A stretch of 64,000 nt of DNA, from assembly GCA_002483345.1 (NCBI GenBank), contig DLHS01000008.1, positions 59,609 through 123,608 of the forward strand, written 5' to 3'. Below, piece after piece: positions 16,126 through 25,747 of the stretch. Within the stretch, counting starts at the first letter, position 1, and every line of letters begins with the position of its first letter. Source of the stretch: Bacteroidetes bacterium UBA7662. GTDB lineage: Bacteria; Bacteroidota; Bacteroidia; UBA7662. Position numbers and translations under genes: made by a program. The notes below the pieces were generated by a model, which saw nothing but the letters and a program-made list of their open reading frames with translations, did not search any database and had not been told where the DNA came from.

Positions 16126-17478
16126 ATGAAAAATGTCACCTTGCTCGGAGCCGGCCTTGTAGGCTCCCTGCTCGCAGTATATATGCGTCGCCGTGGTTAT
16201 GCGGTAGATATTTATGAACGCAGGCCGGATTTACGAAAAGCGGATGCCTATGGCGGGCGGTCTATTAACCTGGCGCTCAGCGACCGGGGTTTCCGAGCCC
16301 TCGAAAAAGTAGGACTGGCAGATGAAGTCCGCAGTGTGGGAATTCCCATGTATGGCCGTATGATGCATGATGAAAAAGGGCAACTCAGTTATCAGGCCTA
16401 TGGTAAGGAAGGACAGGCCATCTATTCTGTGTCAAGGGGTGGTCTGAATTTTAAGATGATGGATCTGGCAGAAAATGAAGGGGTCCGTATCCATTTTAAC
16501 ATGCGTAGCACTGAGGTAGATCTGGATGAAAAAATTGTGCACTTCGAGAAGGGTGATACCCGCCAGAAAATGTCTGTTCCCTATGAACTGCTTTTCGGGT
16601 CTGACGGTGCCTTTTCAGCACTGCGCGGAAGCTTTCAGAAGCGCGACCGCTTTGATTACAGCCAGGATTACCTCAGTGCAGGTTACAAGGAACTTACCAT
16701 ACCAGCAGGCCCGGGCGGCACTTTCCGGATGGAAAAAAATGCCCTCCACATCTGGCCCCGGGGTAGTTATATGATGATAGCTTTGCCCAACCCCGACGGC
16801 AGCTTCACCTGTACCCTTTTCTTCCCATTTGATGGTCCCGATTCGTTTGCAAGCCTTAAAACCAGAGAAGATGTAGCGGGGTTTTTCAACCGTACCATGC
16901 CCGACGCGGTAGCGCTCATGCCTACCCTACTCGATGATTATTTCAATAATCCAACCTCCTCGCTGGTGACTGTAAAATGTAGTCCCTGGATACATGAAAA
17001 CCACAGCGCACTCATTGGCGATGCTGCCCATGCCATTGTTCCATTTTACGGACAGGGTATGAATTGCGGCTTCGAGGATGTTTTCGTACTCGATGAGCTC
17101 ATCAACCAATATGGGGAGGACTGGTCACAGATTCTGCCCGCTTATCAGCAAAGCCGCAAACCCGACGGCGATGCCATAGCCGATCTGGCCAAAGCCAACT
17201 TTATAGAAATGCGTGACAAAGTGGCAGATGCCGACTTTCTGCTGCGTAAGAAGATTGAATCAAAAATCTACCAGTTGTATCCCGAAAAATGGATCCCGCT
17301 TTATACCATGGTTACTTTCAGTCCGGATATCCGCTATGCGGAAGCGCTCCGGCTTGGACAGGTACAAGATCGCATTATGGACGAAGTAATGGCACGCCCC
17401 GATATCCGGCTGAACTGGGAAGATGCTGCTACTACCACCTTTATTCATAATCTGATGACCCATTACGATAAAAACTGA
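16126..17478 (+). CDS. kmo: Kynurenine 3-monooxygenase
   Basis: FAD- and NADPH-dependent hydroxylation of L-kynurenine to 3-hydroxykynurenine. The N terminus has the dinucleotide-binding GxGxxG (LLGAGLVGSLLAVYMRR) ending in the acidic IYERRPD, and the second FAD motif is present in ALIGDAAHAIVPFYGQGMN. RSINLALSDRGFRALEKVGL is the usual kynurenine hydroxylase stretch. The start ATG at 16126 is preferred; an in-frame GTG lies two codons upstream (16120). About 450 residues, complete. The stop overlaps the next ATG by one base. It provides the substrate for KynU in this operon. Confidence 0.95.
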   Translation: MKNVTLLGAGLVGSLLAVYMRRRGYAVDIYERRPDLRKADAYGGRSINLALSDRGFRALEKVGLADEVRSVGIPMYGRMMHDEKGQLSYQAYGKEGQAIYSVSRGGLNFKMMDLAENEGVRIHFNMRSTEVDLDEKIVHFEKGDTRQKMSVPYELLFGSDGAFSALRGSFQKRDRFDYSQDYLSAGYKELTIPAGPGGTFRMEKNALHIWPRGSYMMIALPNPDGSFTCTLFFPFDGPDSFASLKTREDVAGFFNRTMPDAVALMPTLLDDYFNNPTSSLVTVKCSPWIHENHSALIGDAAHAIVPFYGQGMNCGFEDVFVLDELINQYGEDWSQILPAYQQSRKPDGDAIADLAKANFIEMRDKVADADFLLRKKIESKIYQLYPEKWIPLYTMVTFSPDIRYAEALRLGQVQDRIMDEVMARPDIRLNWEDAATTTFIHNLMTHYDKN

Positions 17479-17945
17479 TGCAGGCAATCCAGAATTTACG
17501 TCAAATGTTTCTATTCAGGCTGCTGGCATTCGGCATCATGGGTGTAGGGCTGTATATCGTATTTGAGAGCAATCTGCCGGCTATGACCACCTACCTTATC
17601 ATGGGTGCCGCCATTGCACTGCTGGTTGCTGTATGGTTGATTGTTTCACCGACCTATGTCTGTTTTGATTTTGTACAGAACCAGATTTTCATTGGTACCG
17701 ATAAAGAAGACGACCAGCACTTCCACCTGGTAATACCCATGAATGAGTTCGCAGGCTACCAGATCAAATCAGAATTCGGCGGGCTGCGCAAAACCCTTTA
17801 TATTTTCCGTAAACATGGCACCCAATACCTGCGTAGTAAAGCCACCAATATCAGTTTGCTGATGCCAAAGCAGCGTAAATCGCTGGAAGAACGACTTACC
17901 GGTATTCAACGCCGAAATGGTACAGAAGGATTAAAATTCAACTGA
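17478..17945 (+). CDS. Small membrane protein of unknown function
   Basis: I do not recognise a family. The 155-residue protein has two membrane helices (about 10-30 and 37-57) and a cytoplasmic C-terminal domain of about 90 residues with alternating beta-like strands (YVCFDFVQNQIFIGTD, EFAGYQIKSEFGGLRKTLYIF), reminiscent of the PH-like domain in small bacterial membrane proteins. Its ATG overlaps the kmo stop (TGATG), so it is the last gene of the kynurenine operon. It ends 1 bp before the stop of the convergent cyclase gene. No link to kynurenine metabolism can be shown. Confidence 0.75.
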   Translation: MQAIQNLRQMFLFRLLAFGIMGVGLYIVFESNLPAMTTYLIMGAAIALLVAVWLIVSPTYVCFDFVQNQIFIGTDKEDDQHFHLVIPMNEFAGYQIKSEFGGLRKTLYIFRKHGTQYLRSKATNISLLMPKQRKSLEERLTGIQRRNGTEGLKFN

Positions 17946-17946
17946 T

Positions 17947-18681
17947 TCAGGGCAGCAGCGGATACAATACCGGCTTGCTGGGACTGGCATCGTTCACAAA
18001 AGAGGCCACCATCAGGTTGAGGAGGTAATCTCCATCCGTTATTTCATTCCCTATACAGGCCATCTCCGTAATGGTAGCCTCCAGACGGGTATCGGCCGGA
18101 TGATTCCAGAATGCATGGTGCGCAAGCAAGCTACCCCCGTCTTCTTCTCTGTCGACCGACGGCAAATCTGTCAGCAGATGTATTACTCCAATTTCACATA
18201 ACCAGGCTAAAGCGGCAGCTTCAAAATAACAGGGGTTTGTACCGCTGTATTGACGCTTTCTTTTGTCGGTGGTATTGGGCAGGGTCCTGATGACCAATGC
18301 CTCCGGCCGGCGACTTCCCAGGCTTTCCCGGACAGATGCCGCTGAAATAATCCAGTCTCCACCCTGCTGAAACGGGCGGACGGAAATCAGGACGGCCGAA
18401 AAATGAAAGCGTTTCAAACATTGCTGTAAATCAACAAATTGCTTTGTAATATGTCCTACACACTCCGTATGGGTACCATTACCATGTGGGTTGAACTGAA
18501 TATTATTCACATTACAAGCCCCACCCAAGGCTACGTTACCAACAAAACTACCGATTGCATAGGGCCAGAAACGGGGTGGTTCGATATAAAATGCATTGGG
18601 ATTTCCGGCCCCGTGTTGCAGGGGCAGTGAAATATCAAACGGTTGCGCCCAGTCGACGCGTGTGGGGTCAAATGAAATCAT
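17947..18681 (-). CDS. Cyclase-family hydrolase, candidate kynurenine formamidase
   Basis: A 244-residue protein of the cyclase/arylformamidase family. The metal-binding signature is H66-G-N-G-T-H71-T-E73-C-V-G-H77, the counterpart of HxGTHxDxPxH in KynB, with Glu in place of Asp. In the usual bacterial pathway this enzyme hydrolyses N-formylkynurenine to kynurenine. Its position, converging on the kmo/kynU operon, supports that role, but the family also includes other cyclic-amide hydrolases, so I leave the symbol blank. It overlaps the hemW 3' end by 14 bp and is the last gene of a minus-strand operon. Confidence 0.8.
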   Translation of the reverse strand: MISFDPTRVDWAQPFDISLPLQHGAGNPNAFYIEPPRFWPYAIGSFVGNVALGGACNVNNIQFNPHGNGTHTECVGHITKQFVDLQQCLKRFHFSAVLISVRPFQQGGDWIISAASVRESLGSRRPEALVIRTLPNTTDKRKRQYSGTNPCYFEAAALAWLCEIGVIHLLTDLPSVDREEDGGSLLAHHAFWNHPADTRLEATITEMACIGNEITDGDYLLNLMVASFVNDASPSKPVLYPLLP

Positions 18682-19807
18682 CTCCTAAGATAAAAAGATC
18701 GCTGGCCATCCTGTCGGCATAATGTTTTCCTGCCCGGGTGAGAACAATGCTGTCTCCCAACACCTGGTACCAATCGGTATCACATTCTCGCAGGCTGTTC
18801 AGCATAAAACTATACATCTTATCGCCAAATTGGGTTTGAATATGCATACGGGATATGCCCCTCGCTGTCCTCAGGGCAGTCAGTATGTATTCATTGTAAC
18901 GGGTGCGTCTATCCAGTATCTCCTCTTCCGCCGGAAAATCGCCGGCAGTGATGGTTTTGATATAGGCCGGATTATTGGCCACATTCCACCACCGTTTCTC
19001 TCCATCAAAGGAATGTGCCGAAGGCCCGATACCTAAATAACGACTGCCGTTCCAGTAATTACTGTTGTGCTTTGCATGGTGTCCGGGTTGCGCAAAATTA
19101 GATATTTCGTAATGTTCATAGCCATGGGTGGCTGCCATATCCAGCAATAGCTCAAACTGTCTGGGAGCTGTTTCTTCCGGCACTTCCGGGATTTTCCCTT
19201 TGCGTATGTGAGCCTCCAGAGGTGTTTTTTCCTCCACTGTAAGACAGTATGCAGAAAAATGAGGTAGTTTCATAGCCATGAGCTGATCTACATTGGCTAC
19301 CCAGTCGGCATCGGTAAGCTCGGGTAATGCATAAATCAAATCAGCCGTAAGATCTTCAAACCCCATTTCACGTGCCAGCCGGATGCAATGAAGCGCTTCC
19401 TGAGCATTGTGCGCCCTGTTCATCCGCTGCAAATCTTCATCTCTGAATGATTGAATACCGATACTGAGCCGGTTGATGCCCGCATCCTTCAATGCATTGA
19501 GTTTACTTATGGTAAGATCGTCGGGATTGGCTTCCAGCGTAATTTCCGGTTTGTCGGTTACCTTGTACAGACTGTACAGCGTCCCCATGATCTTTTCAAG
19601 CTGTGAAGTCGGCAAAAGAGAAGGAGTACCGCCGCCAAAGTATATCGTCTGTATCTCCTCGTCCTGCCAGGCAGGGGCACGGAGTTTTAATTCATGCACA
19701 AGGGCATCCGAAAGCGCATCTACCAGGCGCAGGGAAGTACTGAAATGAAAATCGCAATAATAACAGGCTTGCTTACAAAACGGAATATGCAGATAGATAC
19801 CAGCCAT
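18668..19807 (-). CDS. hemW: Radical SAM heme chaperone HemW
   Basis: A 379-residue radical SAM protein of the HemW (formerly HemN-like) type. The [4Fe-4S] ligands are C11, C15 and C18 in FCKQACYYCDFHFS, followed by the SAM-binding IYFGGGTPSLL and LEANPDDL. HemW lacks coproporphyrinogen oxidase activity in characterised bacteria and binds heme for insertion into respiratory proteins; the C-terminal HemN_C domain (TALRTARGISRM) is present. The first Cys follows MAGIYLHIPF directly, as in HemW and unlike true HemN with its longer N terminus. It starts 17 bp after the VWA gene stop and runs into the cyclase gene. Confidence 0.92.
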   Translation of the reverse strand: MAGIYLHIPFCKQACYYCDFHFSTSLRLVDALSDALVHELKLRAPAWQDEEIQTIYFGGGTPSLLPTSQLEKIMGTLYSLYKVTDKPEITLEANPDDLTISKLNALKDAGINRLSIGIQSFRDEDLQRMNRAHNAQEALHCIRLAREMGFEDLTADLIYALPELTDADWVANVDQLMAMKLPHFSAYCLTVEEKTPLEAHIRKGKIPEVPEETAPRQFELLLDMAATHGYEHYEISNFAQPGHHAKHNSNYWNGSRYLGIGPSAHSFDGEKRWWNVANNPAYIKTITAGDFPAEEEILDRRTRYNEYILTALRTARGISRMHIQTQFGDKMYSFMLNSLRECDTDWYQVLGDSIVLTRAGKHYADRMASDLFILGDDFI

Positions 19808-19824
19808 TCTTCCAAAAATAGGAG

Positions 19825-20925
19825 TTAGCGCACGTTTTTACGCCTGTTCCGCTGATAATCGTGAAATACAAATTCCCCAAGGCCTTTCAGGCTGCTGTAA
19901 AACGCTTTGCCCTGATTGGCCTCCGTAAAATCAGCCACAAACTGTTGTAAATACGGGTCGCTGGCAATCATAAAAGTGGTAATCCCAATCTTAGCCTTTT
20001 TTGCCTGGGTTGCCAGCTCAAGACACCGGTTCACGATGCGCCGGTCCAGTCCGAAGCTGTTTTTATAATAACTTCCATCCCACTCTTTCAAACAACTGGG
20101 TTTGCCATCAGTAATCATGAAAATCTGTTTGTTCGGATTTTTGCGCTTGCGTAACATATCCATGGCCAGTTCAAGCCCTGCCACTGTATTGGTATGAAAA
20201 GGCCCTACCTGCAGATAAGGTAAATCTCTGATTTCTATCGGGATGGCATCATCCCCGAAAGCTAATATATCGAGCGTGTCCTTCGGGTATTTCCGGAGAA
20301 TGAGTTCTGACAATGCCATGGCCACTTTTTTTGCAGGTGTAATCCTGTCTTCACCATACAAAATCATGCTGTGAGAAATATCTATCATCAATACTGTGGA
20401 TGTCTGAGCAAAATGTTCCGTCTCCCTCACCTCCAGATCTGCTTCCGTGAGCAGAAATGAACCTATCCCATGATTAACCTGGGCATTCCGGATAGAATCG
20501 GTAAAATCAATCTGATCCGTAGTATCGCCAAAACGAAACTGTCTGCGGTCAGCGGATGGTTCCTGACCCGGACCGGCATGCGGTGTTGCGTGGTTGCCGG
20601 TCGCCGACTTTTTAAGTTTACCAAAAATCTCTTCCAGCGACCGTTGCCGGATTGACTGTTCCGTTTTAGGGGTAATGACAATTTCTCCCCTTTCATTCTC
20701 CTTCAGATAACCCTTCCTCCTCAAATCCTCTATAAAATCACCCATCCCATAGTTATCATCTGTGAGTTTATACTGCTTATCAAGCTCATTAAGCCAGGAA
20801 ACAGCTTCATTCACATCTCCGGAGGTATAGGTTAACAGTTCCAGGAATACTGGCATGAGTTTATCGAAGTCTTTTTTCAAATCCTCCGGATCCGGTACAA
20901 AATCAGAAAAACGATATCCAAGCAT
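19825..20925 (-). CDS. VWA domain protein, probable MoxR-system partner
   Basis: A 366-residue cytoplasmic protein. The N-terminal 150 residues are charged and helical; residues 175-350 form a von Willebrand A domain with a complete MIDAS: D182-I-S-H-S186, a Thr in the loop and Asp in MITDGKPS. Stand-alone VWA proteins of this kind usually work with a MoxR AAA+ ATPase; the matching ATPase lies 9 kb away (30213-31691), on the other side of the gld block and in the opposite orientation. The target is unknown. It is the first gene of a three-gene minus-strand operon with hemW and the cyclase. Confidence 0.85.
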   Translation of the reverse strand: MLGYRFSDFVPDPEDLKKDFDKLMPVFLELLTYTSGDVNEAVSWLNELDKQYKLTDDNYGMGDFIEDLRRKGYLKENERGEIVITPKTEQSIRQRSLEEIFGKLKKSATGNHATPHAGPGQEPSADRRQFRFGDTTDQIDFTDSIRNAQVNHGIGSFLLTEADLEVRETEHFAQTSTVLMIDISHSMILYGEDRITPAKKVAMALSELILRKYPKDTLDILAFGDDAIPIEIRDLPYLQVGPFHTNTVAGLELAMDMLRKRKNPNKQIFMITDGKPSCLKEWDGSYYKNSFGLDRRIVNRCLELATQAKKAKIGITTFMIASDPYLQQFVADFTEANQGKAFYSSLKGLGEFVFHDYQRNRRKNVR

Positions 20926-21002
20926 GGAAAGGAAACAAGGGAAGGCGTCTTAAAGTTGCCCGAACCCGAATATATCAGTTAAAAACCTTGTGTATTGCCG
21001 AC

Positions 21003-21036
21003 AAAAAAAGCCTGTTTCCAGACAGAAACAGGCTTT
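21003..21036 (-). terminator. Intrinsic terminator ending the gld operon
   Basis: A 12-bp stem (AAAGCCTGTTTC/GAAACAGGCTTT, loop CAGACA) at 21007-21036 with a T-run on the minus strand (complement of 21003-21009). It is 17 bp past the gldN stop. Confidence 0.88.
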
Positions 21037-21053
21037 TGTAAAGAGATAACTTC

Positions 21054-21875
21054 TTAATACTCCCAAAGGGCTTGTTCGAAGTCAACGATTTTGTATTTGA
21101 TACGATCCGCTTCTTTCAGGATATCCTTACCGGCAGCATAATCTTCGATACGCAAATCTTTCACATTCGACTCCTTGTAGATGTAGCTGGCAAAGTGGCG
21201 GCGGATGAAAATATCGTCAAAAGATATTTTCTGCCCGTCATTCCGCCAGTTAAACACCTCGGTAGCACCGATGATGTTGCGGATGGCAGGATAATAGACC
21301 CAGAACATCGGGATTTCACCTACTACCTGACCCTCAGACTTCAGATTCTGAACCGGAGCAATCGCGATGATACGTACTACCATGGTACTGATCTGCTTGT
21401 CAAAAACCCACTCCTCTTTGATGCGGTACTTTACTACATCATTGGGGTTAAACTCTGTTTTTTCGATGCGTTGTTCAGGTAATAAAGTCACCGGATTGGT
21501 AACCAGAACAGTATCGTAGCTTTCCAGCGTTTTCAGGATTTCATCTGAAGTCACCGCATTCTCAGGAAACAATTCTTCTGTTTTGAAGAGATATCCTTCC
21601 AGCTCACCACCTTTCAGGGCATCGATCAATACATTGATCAGCATACTCTTAGGGTAGGTAAATACAAGATTCGGCTTTTGGTTAAGGTCGATAACCCGCA
21701 ATACATTCCAACTGAACATTACATCCGACTCCCGGATATAGGCCAGTGGAACAGGCGGACGTTTCTTGTACTGCTGGCGCTTGTAGGCACCGTCAATCAC
21801 TTCAATTTGCTGACTCTGACCAACAACATCGTTGACGAGCAACAGCGCAAAAATTACGAACAGCAGCTTTTTCAT
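21054..21875 (-). CDS. gldN: Gliding motility / type IX secretion protein GldN
   Basis: A 273-residue periplasmic T9SS component (PorN homologue) that forms the outer-membrane-associated ring with GldK. An N-terminal signal peptide (KKLLFVIFALLLVNDVVGQS) precedes a mature domain with the family's typical IREADVMF-like segment (here YIRESDVMFSWNVLRVIDL), and VVRIIAIAPV with FWVYYPAIRNI towards the C terminus. It is the last gene of the gldK-L-M-N order, 7 bp after gldM, and is followed by the operon terminator. Confidence 0.95.
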   Translation of the reverse strand: MKKLLFVIFALLLVNDVVGQSQQIEVIDGAYKRQQYKKRPPVPLAYIRESDVMFSWNVLRVIDLNQKPNLVFTYPKSMLINVLIDALKGGELEGYLFKTEELFPENAVTSDEILKTLESYDTVLVTNPVTLLPEQRIEKTEFNPNDVVKYRIKEEWVFDKQISTMVVRIIAIAPVQNLKSEGQVVGEIPMFWVYYPAIRNIIGATEVFNWRNDGQKISFDDIFIRRHFASYIYKESNVKDLRIEDYAAGKDILKEADRIKYKIVDFEQALWEY

Positions 21876-21882
21876 GTTCTTT

Positions 21883-23463
21883 TTAGTTTAGACCGTAGGT
21901 TACCGGGTTCAGCTTACGCGTCACCTTATCTGGCCCTATGGCTTTGATTTCATCGAAAATAAATCGGTCACCAGGTTGTGCACCGCGGATAATCTGTGAA
22001 GCAGCACCTGTGTAAGAAGGGCCTGTCACACTGATTACCTGTGGGTCTTTTCTGGGAGCGATATAAATCATACGGAATGACTGGATGTTAAAACGTAAAT
22101 CGAAGTCGAAATCTTTTAACACGGCAATCATACCTCCCTGCGCTTTGAATCTTGAGGTAGCAATCTGGCCCGGATCAAGACCTCCAATGGTCGCAACCGG
22201 ATCCGGCACATATTTCACGCGGAATTCAGAAGCACCCATTACCGTTGATTTACCGTCTACTCCTTTTCCGTTAACCGTTACATTCACTTTACCGGGAGCA
22301 TTCACCCGCACTATGTATTTACCGTTGCTTCCGCTGATGCTTCCACCTCCGGAAATAGAGGGAGAAAGATTGGCAGGTGTAACACCTGGTGCGGAAATAG
22401 AGACCGGATTGTCAACACCTATATAAAATACGTTCATCTTATCAGGCGATACCACAGCAGCCGGACGGGCTACGGTATAGGATGACTCAAAAGGATAATC
22501 AGTTTCTTCGCCGGTGGCAGGATTTTTAACCTTGATAACGCCACCCCACTTCTTCTCACCCTCGGAAGTTGCACGTGTTTTGTATTTACCCAGACCCCCT
22601 TCAACAGGCAAGGAGGCACCACCAACAACTATGTTGAGATTCTGACGGCTGTCATACGCAACAAGCAATACATCAGCCACATAATCCTGTCCGGTAAGCA
22701 CATAATTGGAAGGCGCAATCACTTTCGCAACCAACTGGTCAAATTTGAAGCTTTCAGCATCAATGGCTCCGAGCAGGTAACCCACCACTTCTGTTTCAGT
22801 ATTGCGGATATCGCTTTCAAACTTGGTGAGTAAGGTGATGGCCCCCATGAGTGGCATTTCACCGAAACTTGACTGAAGCCAGTTTTTTGCAGCCTGACCA
22901 GGTGTTTTTTCCGGATCGGCCGCTTCTTCGAGATACAATTTCACAGTTGCCTTGTCACGATCAGCAATGACACTGCCAATCTTCTTGCGGTAGGCATTGA
23001 TGCGGTCTCTCAACTCAATACCCAATTTGCTTTTACCATCTGGATTTACAAGCAAGGTCGAGCTGATATCGATGTTTCCGTCATCAATTACACGGGTGAT
23101 ACCTTGTTCGGTTTTAAAGTCCTCTTTGGTAACTTTTCCGTCTTTCTTACCACCCATATCGGTCATCTGATCTTTAATAGTCTTGATAAATGCCAGAAGC
23201 TCGAGTGATTCTTTTTTCACCAGCTGCGCCTTGTCAAAATTGACTTTGGTTTTGCCGGGTTCATCAGCCATTTTTTTATCAAAAGCTGCGTAAAGTCCGT
23301 CGTTTTTTTGCTTGATAGAGCCATTGGTGGCCTCCAAGCTGTTATTTATCATGGAGAAAGCTTTCAGAATCTCAGCAGATACATTCAGGGCTAACATGGC
23401 TGTTAGCACCAAATACATCATATTGATCATCTTCTGCCTGGGGGATACGTTACCTGATGCCAT
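21883..23463 (-). CDS. gldM: Gliding motility / type IX secretion motor protein GldM
   Basis: A 526-residue protein anchored by one N-terminal membrane helix (QKMINMMYLVLTAMLALNVSAEIL), with a large periplasmic part. After a helical D1 domain (to about 220) come beta-rich domains ending in a C-terminal domain with DFDLRFNIQSFRMIYI. GldM forms with GldL the proton-driven motor of the T9SS; its periplasmic dimer reaches the GldK/GldN ring. Length is typical. It lies 41 bp downstream of gldL. Confidence 0.96.
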   Translation of the reverse strand: MASGNVSPRQKMINMMYLVLTAMLALNVSAEILKAFSMINNSLEATNGSIKQKNDGLYAAFDKKMADEPGKTKVNFDKAQLVKKESLELLAFIKTIKDQMTDMGGKKDGKVTKEDFKTEQGITRVIDDGNIDISSTLLVNPDGKSKLGIELRDRINAYRKKIGSVIADRDKATVKLYLEEAADPEKTPGQAAKNWLQSSFGEMPLMGAITLLTKFESDIRNTETEVVGYLLGAIDAESFKFDQLVAKVIAPSNYVLTGQDYVADVLLVAYDSRQNLNIVVGGASLPVEGGLGKYKTRATSEGEKKWGGVIKVKNPATGEETDYPFESSYTVARPAAVVSPDKMNVFYIGVDNPVSISAPGVTPANLSPSISGGGSISGSNGKYIVRVNAPGKVNVTVNGKGVDGKSTVMGASEFRVKYVPDPVATIGGLDPGQIATSRFKAQGGMIAVLKDFDFDLRFNIQSFRMIYIAPRKDPQVISVTGPSYTGAASQIIRGAQPGDRFIFDEIKAIGPDKVTRKLNPVTYGLN

Positions 23464-23504
23464 TTTTACTTTAGTTCAACACTATGAATACCGGAACAAC
23501 AGGA

Positions 23505-24281
23505 TTAAACGCGGGGCGCTGACATAGCGCTCAACATATTTCCATAAATAGCGTTAAGCGAGCCCAGATTTTTGGCCAGCTTGCCCATTTCTTCTTTATA
23601 CTGCATGGCATCGGCCTGAGCCTGCTCCATAGAGGAAAGTGCGCCGGAGATATTCCCGTAGAACTTATTGATGGTTTGAAGGTGGTTGTTGGTTTCTTTC
23701 AACTCCATCTCATACATCGCATTGACACTGCTAAGTGAAGAAACCAGTTGCTGCAACTGAGCAGAATATCCTTTTGCTTCATCATTTACGGCAGCTACCT
23801 CGCTGATTACAGCGGCAGCATCGTTGGTAGATTTGGCAAAACCGGAAATAGAACTGGCCGCATCACGCATTCCCCGGCTGTACTCTTCAGTTGCAACGGT
23901 AGCTTCAGAAATATCACTGATTTTAGAAACGTTGGTGCTCAAAGAACGGAAGCTGTTACCCAGATTTTCGAGTACATCACTTGAAATATTGGCTTTCTCG
24001 AGCATGGTATCCAATTCAGCGCTGTTACCAGCCTGACGACGCGGCTCACCGCCTGCGAGTTCCGGATATACAATCGACCAATCAGTTTCTTCATGTGGCT
24101 TCTCAAAAGCCGAAAGGAAGAAGATAATGGCCTCAGTACCAAGTCCAAGGGTAAGCATCAGATCGGCACCGGTTAAGTGACGGATTTTAAACAACGCACC
24201 GATGATAACGATGGATGCACCCCAACCATAAGCGTAGTTGAGAAACGTTTTTCCTTTTTTTGACTGGAGAAAGCTTGACAT
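23505..24281 (-). CDS. gldL: Gliding motility / type IX secretion motor protein GldL
   Basis: A 258-residue inner-membrane protein: two membrane helices (about 14-36 and 40-57) and a long cytoplasmic coiled region rich in Ala/Ser/Glu. The conserved intramembrane glutamate is E50 in LGLGTEAIIFFLSAFEKP, the residue type implicated in proton coupling in Flavobacterium GldL; K32 and H35 lie between the helices. With GldM it forms the inner-membrane motor complex. It follows gldK by 50 bp in the operon. Confidence 0.96.
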   Translation of the reverse strand: MSSFLQSKKGKTFLNYAYGWGASIVIIGALFKIRHLTGADLMLTLGLGTEAIIFFLSAFEKPHEETDWSIVYPELAGGEPRRQAGNSAELDTMLEKANISSDVLENLGNSFRSLSTNVSKISDISEATVATEEYSRGMRDAASSISGFAKSTNDAAAVISEVAAVNDEAKGYSAQLQQLVSSLSSVNAMYEMELKETNNHLQTINKFYGNISGALSSMEQAQADAMQYKEEMGKLAKNLGSLNAIYGNMLSAMSAPRV

Positions 24282-24331
24282 GTGTTGGTTTGAAATTTTG
24301 TGGGTTAGTGTGAGGTTATGCTTTATAATTC

Positions 24332-25588
24332 TTAGAAATCTCTCAAGTCACGACCAAGGAAATCCATGACGCAACGGAAACCTATGTAAGATTTAGTGGT
24401 ATCCTGATATTCAAAAGTCCTGGTACTGGTTTGAACCATGTGCCCGATATCTTTCCAACTTCCACCACGGATGACTTTACGCTTCATAACAATATCATCC
24501 TCATCCTTGGCTTCATACTTATAATCAGGGTTCAAGTCATGTACGGTAGAATTCACTGATTCATCGAATGCAGTGGAAGTCCACTCTGCCACATTACCAG
24601 CCATGTTATATAAGCCAAAATCATTGGGGTTGTAGGCATATGTTTTAACCGTATACAGGCCGCCGTCATCGGTATAATTACCACGACCGGGTTTAAAGTT
24701 TGCCAGCAAACAACCTTTGTCGTTTTTGATGTATGGGCCTCCCCAAGGATATGGAGCACTCATGTGAGAACCCCTTGCGGCATATTCCCACTCAAATTCT
24801 GTTGGCAAGCGAAACTTACCCTGCTCCGACATTCCTTTCGAAACACGGTAAGCATTGTACAAATGTGTCCTCCAGGCGGCGAAGGCATTGGCCTGTTCCC
24901 AGGTGACCCCTACAACAGGGTAATCATCGTAGGCAGGGTGTGAGAAATAGGCTTGTGCCTGAGGCTCATTGTAAGAAAAGGCGAAATCACGTGCCCAAAC
25001 CAAAGTATCCGGATAGATGTTAACGGTATGCGTTTTGATAAACTCTGTACGCAAACGATTTTCATCACGGTTATCAGCGGCACCCCTTAAATCAAAGGTC
25101 TTATAGGTAAAGTTGAGTTTACGTACATCTAACTCAAAACGACCAAAAATCTGTTCGTTTTCGGCGAAAAAGAGCTCCTGAACTTCTTCCAGCAAAATAG
25201 GATCGCTCCAGTCCAGCTCAATTTCCCAGTTGAGGTACTCTTTACCAAATTCATCCTCAATGGTATTTCCGAGTATGGTGTGGGCAAGAGAGTCACGAAC
25301 CCAGTACACAAACTGCCGGTATTCGTTGTTCGATATTTCAGCGTCGTCCATGTAGAAGGCTTTCACTGAAACAGTTTTGGTAGTCTGGTTTTGGTTGAAG
25401 AAAACATCTTCATCACTCTGGCCTATCTGAAAGCTGCCGGAATTAATGAAAACTGTTCCATAGGGCTCCGACTGTGTCCAGGTAGGACGGTCGGGAGCTC
25501 CCACCAGATCACCGTTGTTTCCGCGACCGCAAGCTGCCAGCAAGACAGTTGCACCGAAAATGGCGATATAAGATGTGATCTTAGTCAT
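24332..25588 (-). CDS. gldK: Gliding motility lipoprotein GldK
   Basis: A 418-residue lipoprotein with lipobox LLAACGRG (Cys20) and a formylglycine-generating-enzyme-like (SUMF1) fold: the segments FRLPTEFEWEYAARG, DFGLYNMAGNVAEWTS and KVIRGGSWKD are the characteristic blocks. In the T9SS it builds the periplasmic ring under the outer membrane with GldN and is not thought to be an enzyme. First of gldK-L-M-N; the PorP/SprF gene is 159 bp upstream, a gap long enough for a separate promoter, though I see no clean match to the consensus in it. Confidence 0.96.
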   Translation of the reverse strand: MTKITSYIAIFGATVLLAACGRGNNGDLVGAPDRPTWTQSEPYGTVFINSGSFQIGQSDEDVFFNQNQTTKTVSVKAFYMDDAEISNNEYRQFVYWVRDSLAHTILGNTIEDEFGKEYLNWEIELDWSDPILLEEVQELFFAENEQIFGRFELDVRKLNFTYKTFDLRGAADNRDENRLRTEFIKTHTVNIYPDTLVWARDFAFSYNEPQAQAYFSHPAYDDYPVVGVTWEQANAFAAWRTHLYNAYRVSKGMSEQGKFRLPTEFEWEYAARGSHMSAPYPWGGPYIKNDKGCLLANFKPGRGNYTDDGGLYTVKTYAYNPNDFGLYNMAGNVAEWTSTAFDESVNSTVHDLNPDYKYEAKDEDDIVMKRKVIRGGSWKDIGHMVQTSTRTFEYQDTTKSYIGFRCVMDFLGRDLRDF

Positions 25589-25747
25589 GGTTGCCTTTTA
25601 AGATTAAAAGCGCCTTAAAAATAAGAATTTCAAACATCTCTATTTCTTTCGAATGGATATTTTTTGATTCCAACGGTATTAAGGCAGGGTAAAATTATGG
25701 TTAAAACTGAAATATTAAAGAAATCGTGGCAATTTTCTTAAATCGGA

